Shown one piece after another: positions 23,278 through 28,991 of a stretch of 28,991 nt of DNA. The notes under the pieces were generated by a model that saw only the letters and a program-made list of their open reading frames with translations, had not been told where the DNA came from and did no database searches. Every line of letters begins with the position of its first letter. Position 1 is the first letter of the stretch. Location of the stretch: the NCBI GenBank assembly GCA_002327925.1, contig DCVA01000011.1, positions 331 to 29,321 of the forward strand, given 5' to 3'. A program made the position numbers and the translations under genes. This stretch comes from Anaerolineales bacterium UBA2200 (GTDB taxonomy: Bacteria > Chloroflexota > Anaerolineae > UBA2200).

Positions 23278-26200
23278 TCACTGCGGAGGCGCATAGTATC
23301 TCACGATGAACGGGAGCAGGACTCTGCCTACCCAGGGAGTCTGGCTCGGCGTGGCCGTGCGGGTTGGAATCAGAGTCCAGGTGGGCAGCGGTGTCTTTGT
23401 GGGGGTCGCTTGCGGAGTCTCGCTGTAAGCGGGTGTAAGGGTCACCGTGTGGGTGGGCACAAGGGAGGGCTCAGGAGTCTCCGTCACCGTGACCGTTGCC
23501 GCGGGGACGGGCGTTGACGTCTGCGTGACGGTTGGGGTGGGCGTCTGGGTGGCGGTCTGCGATGGCGTGAGCGTGGCGGTCTGCGTCTGAGTCGCCGTGG
23601 CGGTAGGGATGAGCGTATGGGTCGGCGTATAGGTGGGCGTGGGCGTCGCGGTCAGCGTCGGAGTCAGTGTGACCGTGGGGGTGGGCGTGGGTGTGTCCGT
23701 CGGCGTATGGGTCGCCGTGGCCGTAGGGGTCGGCGTGTTCGTCGCCGTCGATGTCGGCGTTGGCGTGGGCGGGGGCAGGCAGTACAGGATCTCCAGTCTG
23801 GGCCGGCGGTCCACGAACACCGAGTTGTCCGAGTAGAAACGAAACTCCTGGCTCGCCCCGCTGCCGATGAGGAGCAGGCCCTCATTCTGATCCGGATCAT
23901 CGATCCAGGCCTGCACGGCATCCCGGACCGGGAATTGCCGCCACTGCCATTCGTCAATGATCTTCACAACCAGGGTGCTCTCCGGGATCATGCTGCGGTC
24001 GGAGGGGCCGTCAGCGCCCGGCACGGCCCAGTTCTGAGAAGCCGTGGCCCCGAGCCAGGTCGCCTCCGTGATCACCCAGTGGCGGGATACAGAGTAGACG
24101 CTGACCGACGAGTCGTACAGCTCGTTTTTCCGCGAGGTGTCCTGTCCCAGGTGCAGGGTCGCCGCCTGGACGGTCGATCCGGTGGGGATGCGGCTGATGT
24201 CAAAGCGCAGCAGCGGCCGTATTCCTCCATTGGAGTCGTTCTTCAACCTCAGCGTGGTATTCGTATCGTAAGTGGTGGTCTGGTTCTCGATGTTGAGATA
24301 CGTGTCGCTCGCCCCCGCGTAGGAGGCCTCTGGCAGCAGGCCCTGCTGGAACCAGATGGAGAGAGGCGTGCAGAACGGCGTAGCACTGGGCGCCAAAACG
24401 CTCGTCTCGGTTGGCGTGAGGGTCTCGGTGGGAGTGAGCGTGATCGTCGCGGAGGCGGTCCGGGTCGGCGTGAGGGACGTGGGAGACGGCGTCACAGGCG
24501 TGAGAGTCGGCGATGGCGTCACCGGTGTCGGCGTGGCCGTGGCGACCGTCGGAGAAGGAGTGACCGGCGTCGCACTCGGCGGTACGGTGGTCAGAGTCGG
24601 CGTGGGCAACACCACCGTGTCGGTCGGCGTCGGCGGGATGGTCGTGTCCGTCGGCGTCGGCGGGATGGTCGTATTCGTCGGCGTCGGCGTGACGGGCGTG
24701 TTGGTCGGTGTCGGCGTGATGGGCGTGTTGGTCGGTGTCGGCGTGATGGGCGTGTTGGTCGGTGTCGGCGTGATGGGCGTGTTGGTCGGTGTCGGCGTGA
24801 TGGGCGTGTTCGTCGGCGTCGGCGTTACAGGCGTATTCGTCGGCGTCGGCGTCACTGGTATGTTCGTCGGCGTCGTAGCACTCCCTGCCGCCAGGTCTAC
24901 CTGAACGCTGGCTCCGTTGGTCGTCCAGGTCGGGTTCGTGGTGTTCCCCCACGTGCCCACCGGCGTCGCAAGCAGCCCGTTGATCCGAAAGGTGATGGCG
25001 TCCCCGGGGTACGCTCCGTCCTTCTCCCCCGTGGTCGGATCGTCCCGGTAAGCAGGGAGGAATCCGTACCAACCCACTCCGCTCACCAGGTACGACCCCA
25101 CCTTGACCGCCCCCGCATAGGCCTCCACGCAGCTCCCCACCGGAAGAGGCACCCCGTTCAGTGTCGTGCGCGGCGGCTGGCTGTAAAAGTTCACCCACTC
25201 GGTCGACAGGTGCACCGGATCGCCGCAGGGCGCCAGTAACGCTCCCGCATCCGCCCCGGCCGCAATCCGGGCGTCGCCCCGTACATGGCTCGCAGCTCCG
25301 AGCAGGGCACCCTCTTCCGGGTACACCAGCGTGCCCGGTTCAATCATCTTTACCCAGTAGCCGCGCCCCGGATCCAACTGCGTCAGCGTGCTGAAAAAGG
25401 GCAGCGCCGGATCGTAGGTCAACCCGCCCAGCACCGGGTCAAAGCCCTGCACCAGACTGTACTGGCCGGCGATGGAAGCCAGTGCCGCCTCCACTCCCTG
25501 GCTGGCGTTGGGCAGATAGCTGATCAGGTTCCAGCCGGTCGCCAACGAAAGAGGCGTGTTGTCCGGGATCTCCGTGCCAGAAAGGGTCAGCACGCACGGC
25601 TCTGTCGCCTTGATCCAGTAGCCGTGGTAGGGGTCCATCTCGGTGAGGGTGCTGAAGAAGGGCAGGGCCGGGTCGTAGGTCAGGCCGCCCAGCACCGGGT
25701 CAAAGCCCTGCACCAGACTGTATTTGCCTTCGATGGACTGCAGGACCAGGGGCACCTCGGTCACCGGGCTTCCGTCCTCCATCGGCCACAGGTCGTAGGA
25801 AATCAGATTCCAGCCGACACTCAATGGGATGTTGACCGAGGCCGCAGGAGTGGCGGTGGGGGTCGGGGTGGGGGTTGGGGTCTGCGTTGGCGTCGGCGTG
25901 GGCGTGTTGACCGGAGTTCCCGTGACGGTGATGACCGCCGTTACCCAGTCACTGTTGTAGACTCCAAACACCCAGAGGGTGACCGTGTACACGCCCGGGT
26001 CGACAAACACGTGCTGTGGATTCTGTTCAGCACTCAACCCCCCGTCTCCAAAATCCCAGTGCCACTCAAAAATCTCCCCGGCCGAGGTGTCCGTAAAGGC
26101 GACGGTAAGCGGACTCGCTCCTTCGGTCGGCACGGCCACAAAGCTGGCGCGTACCGGGATGTAGGCGGAGCTGACGTGGCTGTTGCCGGAGGTCGTGGAT

Positions 26201-26376
26201 GCAAACGCACCTTCCCACCCGGGCGGCGTCCCTGGCATGGCGTCCTGCGGGCGCCCCGCGGGGGCTCTATCGTGGAATGGCGCCGGCTGGCCAAGACAGG
26301 GCAGTGCCGGACTGAGCGCCAGCAGCAGCACGATGAGGCAGTACACCCCGCAGTAGCTTCGTCTGGGAAACGCCAT
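23278..26376 (-). CDS. Large modular secreted protein: PKD, WNLISY x2, VNFYS module, DNRLRE, Thr/Pro linkers
   Basis: 1032 aa. Signal peptide at 1-30. Then: a PKD domain (~75-152; WHWDFGDGG, PGVYTVTLWV); a Thr/Pro linker; two tandem ~85-residue modules beginning GWNLISY (~182-355), each with LVQGFDPVLGGLTYDP; a VNFYS module (~382-495); a long TPTNTP-type linker (~500-665); a DNRLRE domain (~670-865; LLRFDIS, VQAATLHL, AVQAWIDD), a beta domain of extracellular and carbohydrate-active proteins; a second Thr/Pro linker; and the C-terminus GRVLLPFIVRYYAPPQ. No catalytic domain is recognisable, so a structural, adhesive or carbohydrate-binding role is likely. GGAGGG precedes the ATG by six bases. 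The Arg- and Gly/Val-rich frames on the opposite strand are shadows of the Thr/Pro codons. Confidence 0.85.
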   Translation of the reverse strand: MAFPRRSYCGVYCLIVLLLALSPALPCLGQPAPFHDRAPAGRPQDAMPGTPPGWEGAFASTTSGNSHVSSAYIPVRASFVAVPTEGASPLTVAFTDTSAGEIFEWHWDFGDGGLSAEQNPQHVFVDPGVYTVTLWVFGVYNSDWVTAVITVTGTPVNTPTPTPTQTPTPTPTPTATPAASVNIPLSVGWNLISYDLWPMEDGSPVTEVPLVLQSIEGKYSLVQGFDPVLGGLTYDPALPFFSTLTEMDPYHGYWIKATEPCVLTLSGTEIPDNTPLSLATGWNLISYLPNASQGVEAALASIAGQYSLVQGFDPVLGGLTYDPALPFFSTLTQLDPGRGYWVKMIEPGTLVYPEEGALLGAASHVRGDARIAAGADAGALLAPCGDPVHLSTEWVNFYSQPPRTTLNGVPLPVGSCVEAYAGAVKVGSYLVSGVGWYGFLPAYRDDPTTGEKDGAYPGDAITFRINGLLATPVGTWGNTTNPTWTTNGASVQVDLAAGSATTPTNIPVTPTPTNTPVTPTPTNTPITPTPTNTPITPTPTNTPITPTPTNTPITPTPTNTPVTPTPTNTTIPPTPTDTTIPPTPTDTVVLPTPTLTTVPPSATPVTPSPTVATATPTPVTPSPTLTPVTPSPTSLTPTRTASATITLTPTETLTPTETSVLAPSATPFCTPLSIWFQQGLLPEASYAGASDTYLNIENQTTTYDTNTTLRLKNDSNGGIRPLLRFDISRIPTGSTVQAATLHLGQDTSRKNELYDSSVSVYSVSRHWVITEATWLGATASQNWAVPGADGPSDRSMIPESTLVVKIIDEWQWRQFPVRDAVQAWIDDPDQNEGLLLIGSGASQEFRFYSDNSVFVDRRPRLEILYCLPPPTPTPTSTATNTPTPTATATHTPTDTPTPTPTVTLTPTLTATPTPTYTPTHTLIPTATATQTQTATLTPSQTATQTPTPTVTQTSTPVPAATVTVTETPEPSLVPTHTVTLTPAYSETPQATPTKTPLPTWTLIPTRTATPSQTPWVGRVLLPFIVRYYAPPQ
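24694..24801 (-). repeat. Four identical 27-bp tandem repeats (Thr/Pro linker)
   Basis: Copies at 24694-24720, 24721-24747, 24748-24774 and 24775-24801 are identical. Diverged copies follow to ~24870 and precede back to ~24600. In the coding frame each unit is nine residues of TPTNTPITP type. The identity of the copies suggests recent slippage and makes linker length a candidate for strain variation. Confidence 0.9.
25321..25833 (-). repeat. Direct repeat, copy A (two WNLISY modules)
   Basis: This ~510-bp block is highly similar, by eye about nine in ten bases, to 27734-28246 in the same orientation, 2413 bp away. Both encode two tandem WNLISY modules with nearly identical protein sequence. 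This points to recent duplication or gene conversion between the two secreted-protein genes. Confidence 0.85.
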
Positions 26377-26525
26377 CGCCTACCCTCCGAGATAGAGCAC
26401 CTGGAGCATGGTAACCCATTTTACCGCCTTTTCGTCGCTACTGCGTGCACGCCGGGTCACCGTAGCGTCGCGGTCTCTGTCAACAACGCATTGTCAGGGC
26501 CCCTCGCGCACACATCACGCTCACG

Positions 26526-26555
26526 GGGCATGCGGACGAACATGGCCGCATGCCC
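26526..26555 (-). terminator. Strong hairpin downstream of the 26589-28789 gene
   Basis: GGGCATGCGG (26526-26535) and CCGCATGCCC (26546-26555) form a perfect 10-bp stem with a 10-nt loop, extended by CAC/GTG across a one-base bulge. It lies ~34 bp past the stop codon of the split modular gene. No T run follows, so termination is plausible but unproven. The rest of the 26377-26588 gap shows no clear promoter. Confidence 0.5.
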
Positions 26556-26588
26556 GTGCCTGGCACCCTTCGCAACGCGAGCGTGCGG

Positions 26589-27629
26589 CTATCGTGGAGG
26601 CGAACCGTACAACATGACGAGCGGAATGACCACCCTCCCCGGGGGCGGAGTCGGGCTCGGCGTGGCCGTGTGGGTGGGCTCGGCCTGAACAGTGGCCGTG
26701 GGTGTTGCGGTCCAGTCGGGCACTGCTGTTTGTGTAGCAGTCTCCAGCGGCACGTGCGTGCCGGTGGGCGTGGGTGACGCCTCCAGAGTCCCCGTCGCTG
26801 TGGGGACCAGGGTGATCGTCGCTGTGGCAGTGGGTGCCTCCGTATGGGTCGGCGCAGGCGTAGCAGTGCCGGTCGGCACAGGCGACGGCTGCAGAGTCCC
26901 CGTGGTGGTCGGCGTTGGCGTCATTGTCGCGGTCGGCGCACCCGGCGTGATCGTCGCCGTCGGCGGTATGGTCGTGTTGGTGGCCGTCGGCGTCGGCGGG
27001 ATAGTCGTGTTGGTGGCCGTCGCAGTCGGCGGCACGGTCGTGTTGGTGGCCGTCGCAGTCGGCGGGATCGCCGTGTTCGTCGGCGTCGGAGTCGGCGGGA
27101 TGGCCGTGTTGGTGGCCGTCGGCGTCGGCGGCACGGTTGTGTTCGTCGCAGTGGCAGTCGGTGTCGCGGTGGGCGGTACCGTCGTATTCGTCGGGGTGGG
27201 CGTCGCGGTCGGCGGTACGGTTGTATTCGTCGCCGTAGCGGTTGGTGTCGGCGTCGGCGGTACGGTTGTGTTCGTCGGCGTCGCGGTCGGTGCGGTCCCT
27301 GCGGCCAAATCTACCTGAAAGCTGTCTCCATTCCTCGTCCAGGTGGGATTGGTGATGTTCCCCCACGTTCCCACGGGCGTGGCAGGCAGTCCGTTGATGC
27401 GGAAGGTGATCGCGTCCCCGGCGTACGCCCCGTCCTTTTCCTCTGTGCTTGGGTCATCCCGATAGGCAGCCAAGAACCCGTACTGCCCGGCAAGTGCCAC
27501 CTGGGCAGAACCGATCTTCAGCGAACCCACATAGGCCTCGACGCAGGCTCCCACCGGCACCGGTTCGCCGTTCAGCGTGGTGTGCGGCGCCATACTGTGA
27601 AAGTTCACCCACTCGGTCGACAAATGCAC
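26589..27629 (-). CDS. 3' part of a frameshifted modular secreted protein (VNFYS module, Thr/Pro linker, Leu-Pro C-terminus)
   Basis: About 346 codons in frame. The first residues (HLSTEWVNFHS) are the interior of a VNFYS module; its opening CGDP is encoded in this frame just upstream, without a start codon before it. There is no signal peptide and no ribosome site at 27629 (GTG). After the module (~1-115) comes a ~190-residue linker of TNTTVPPTPT-type repeats, more varied in repeat length than in the 23278-26376 gene. The end is GRVVIPLVMLYGSPPR, the shared C-terminal motif. It is best read as the continuation of 27605-28789 after a one-base deletion; the combined product would be ~733 aa. 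Confidence 0.75.
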   Translation of the reverse strand: MHLSTEWVNFHSMAPHTTLNGEPVPVGACVEAYVGSLKIGSAQVALAGQYGFLAAYRDDPSTEEKDGAYAGDAITFRINGLPATPVGTWGNITNPTWTRNGDSFQVDLAAGTAPTATPTNTTVPPTPTPTATATNTTVPPTATPTPTNTTVPPTATPTATATNTTVPPTPTATNTAIPPTPTPTNTAIPPTATATNTTVPPTATATNTTIPPTPTATNTTIPPTATITPGAPTATMTPTPTTTGTLQPSPVPTGTATPAPTHTEAPTATATITLVPTATGTLEASPTPTGTHVPLETATQTAVPDWTATPTATVQAEPTHTATPSPTPPPGRVVIPLVMLYGSPPR

Positions 27630-28789
27630 GGGATCACCGCAGGCCCAAGTAGGGCGCTCGCATCCGGCGCGGCCGCCGCTCTGGCGTCTCCCCTTACATC
27701 GGTACCCTGCGCCGGCGGCGCACCCTCTCCCGAGTACACCAGCGTGCCCGACTCGGTCATCTTGATCCAGTAGCCGCGCCCCGGATCCAGCTGCGTCAGC
27801 GTGCTGAAAAAGGGCAGCTCAGGATCGTAGGTCAAGCCGCCCAGCACCGGGTCAAAGCCCTGCACCAGACTGTACTGGCCGGCAATCGAGGCCAGCGCCG
27901 CTTCCACCCCCTGGCTGGCATCGGGCAAATAGCTGATCAGGTTCCAGCCGGTGGCCAGGGAAAGAGGCGTGTTGTCCGGGATCTCGGTGCCGGAAAGGGT
28001 CAGCACGCAGGGCGCCGTGGCCTTGATCCAGTAGCCGTGGTAGGGGTCCATCTCGGTCAGCGTGCTGAAGAAGGGCAGCTCCGGGTCGTAGGTCAGGCCG
28101 CCCAGCACCGGGTCAAAACCCTGCACCAGGCTGTAATTGGCGCCGATGGTCTGCAGGACCAGGGGCACCTCGCTCACCGGCTGCCCGGCCTCCATCGGCC
28201 ACAGGTCGTAGGAGATGAGGTTCCAGCCCGTGCTCAGGGAAATGGTACGCCCCGCCGCGGCCGACACAACGGTCACGGAGCCGTCGGTGCGGATCAGCCC
28301 GGCCTGGCTCTGGGCCAGGGTGGTGGCGAGCTGGGCCCGCGTCAGGGTCAGCGTGCTCGTGCCTTCGGCCAGGGCGTGCAGGGTGACCGTGGCCAGCAGG
28401 CCTGAGCCGCTGGCTCCCGCCAGGGCCGGTTTGCTAAAGCTGAAGGCGATCTGGCTGGCCGTGCCGGCCGTGTTGTCCACCAGGGGCCCGTATTCGGCCA
28501 CAGAGCGGTTGGTGCTGCTGATGAAGCCGCCCACCCGCACGTCCTCGACGCTGACCACAGCCGGGTCGAAGGACAGGGTGAACTCGAATCCACCGAGGTC
28601 GGCCGCCTCAGCTACGCGGATCTCAGCGGTAAAGGTGTCGCCGACCGGAACTTGCTGGGAGGAGGGAGAGACATAGATGGTAGGCGAAAGGTAGGCAACA
28701 TCCAGAGGGTACCAGGCGCTCACCGAGGCCGCCAGGAGCAGAACCAGCAGGCAGGCACTCAGTGCAATGGCAATGTAGCGTCTGGTCAT
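27605..28789 (-). CDS. 5' part of the same protein: signal peptide, cohesin-like domain, two WNLISY modules
   Basis: 394 aa as read. Signal peptide at 1-26. Residues ~35-178 look like a cohesin domain: VPVGDTFTAEIRV, GGFEFTLSFDPAVVSVEDV, SGLLATVTLHALAEG, then alternating Thr/Leu strands. Two WNLISY modules follow (~182-365). The last ~15 residues (AVIPCICRPSG) resemble nothing. The 23278-26376 protein at the same place continues with CGDPVHLSTEW, and this DNA gives that sequence if one base is added near 27641-27650. The stop at 27605 therefore results from a frameshift. GGTGAGG precedes the ATG by five bases. No dockerin partner was seen in the window. Either the gene is a recent pseudogene, recoding occurs, or there is a sequencing error. 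Confidence 0.82.
   Translation of the reverse strand: MTRRYIAIALSACLLVLLLAASVSAWYPLDVAYLSPTIYVSPSSQQVPVGDTFTAEIRVAEAADLGGFEFTLSFDPAVVSVEDVRVGGFISSTNRSVAEYGPLVDNTAGTASQIAFSFSKPALAGASGSGLLATVTLHALAEGTSTLTLTRAQLATTLAQSQAGLIRTDGSVTVVSAAAGRTISLSTGWNLISYDLWPMEAGQPVSEVPLVLQTIGANYSLVQGFDPVLGGLTYDPELPFFSTLTEMDPYHGYWIKATAPCVLTLSGTEIPDNTPLSLATGWNLISYLPDASQGVEAALASIAGQYSLVQGFDPVLGGLTYDPELPFFSTLTQLDPGRGYWIKMTESGTLVYSGEGAPPAQGTDVRGDARAAAAPDASALLGPAVIPCICRPSG
27734..28246 (-). repeat. Direct repeat, copy B (two WNLISY modules)
   Basis: This is the partner of 25321-25833, with a constant offset of 2413 bp. Within each copy the two modules also repeat each other, so the LVQGFDPVLGGLTYDP block occurs four times in the window. 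Confidence 0.85.
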
Positions 28790-28941
28790 CTTTGCCTCAC
28801 CTGTAACAGTAAACTTGCGACCTCGTAACTGAACTGCAACCCAGGTATCAGGGTACGCGAAACAGGCTTACCCCCGTCTTTCAGGTAGGAAGCCTGCATC
28901 CCGGATTCGGGCAGCAATGCCCCGGCACATTCCCAGCTCTG

Positions 28942-28991
28942 CTCCTCGGGCAGGACTCGAACCTACAACCCATCGGTTAACAGCCGATTGC
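28942..28991 (-). tRNA. tRNA-Asn(GTT), 3' part (5' end off the right edge)
   Basis: Read on the minus strand from the right edge: an anticodon stem ATCGG/CCGAT around loop CTGTTAA with anticodon GTT. A T arm GTAGG-TTCGAGT-CCTGC follows, then the acceptor strand CCGAGGA and discriminator G. CCA is not encoded. The D arm and 5' acceptor strand lie outside the window. The 152-bp gap to the next gene (28790-28941) shows no other feature I can support. Confidence 0.92.

Noticed and set aside
24600..24880. Regular tandem repeats that could suggest a CRISPR array
   Set aside because: Units of 27 bp abut with no unique spacers and are in frame within a coding sequence.
23617..25239. Arg/Gly-rich 540-codon plus-strand frame, and Gly/Val-rich frames nearby and at 26692-27773
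   Set aside because: They are the complementary strand of Thr/Pro-rich linker codons. The repetitive RRR and VGVGV text follows directly from those repeats.

Overview
The window looks like chromosomal DNA of a GC-rich, probably anaerobic member of the Chloroflexota (Anaerolineae-like). This is an inference. It rests on three secreted proteins with long Thr/Pro-rich linkers that end in a short hydrophobic Leu-Pro-type C-terminus, on promoters of TTGACx-17-TAxxxT type, on a mixture of strong Shine-Dalgarno sites and one apparently leaderless gene, and on an oxygen-sensitive glycyl radical enzyme. It was not checked against any database.

Layout. (1) 1-403: the 5' tip of a 16S rRNA gene on the minus strand, with its leader and two near-consensus rRNA promoters. 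A rho-independent terminator lies between the two promoters, and a divergent leaderless promoter reads rightwards. (2) 404-4490 (+): a membrane protein fused to a seven-blade propeller, a HAD phosphatase and a DUF885-like metallohydrolase. (3) 4649-5899 (-) MFS transporter, divergent from 6092-7348 (+), a LarA-family nickel-pincer enzyme. (4) 7353-10016 (-): thiolase, a protein of five exact 27-residue repeats, and an inositol-monophosphatase-family enzyme. (5) 10206-13269 (+): four tightly spaced genes, namely a zinc alcohol dehydrogenase, an SCP2-like lipid-binding protein, an SDR and a small membrane protein. (6) 13307-22552 (-): a seven-gene run with gaps under 50 bp. In transcription order it holds a glycyl radical enzyme, its radical-SAM activase, a GH13 glycosidase, a split-barrel flavin-type protein, an AmpG-like MFS transporter, an Ala-Glu-type dipeptide epimerase and an M20 peptidase. 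The last three look like a murein-peptide or dipeptide utilisation unit. (7) 22718-28789 (-): modular secreted proteins built from shared parts (cohesin-like, PKD, 'WNLISY' modules, a 'VNFYS' beta module, DNRLRE). One of them is split by a one-base frameshift near 27641-27650. (8) 28942-28991 (-): the 3' part of a tRNA-Asn(GTT).

The points most worth following are the secreted modular family with its shared C-terminal signature and frameshifted member, the terminator trapped between two rRNA promoters, the exact 27-residue repeat protein, and the activase whose first ferredoxin motif lacks a cysteine. No CRISPR array, transposase, integrase or phage gene was seen.
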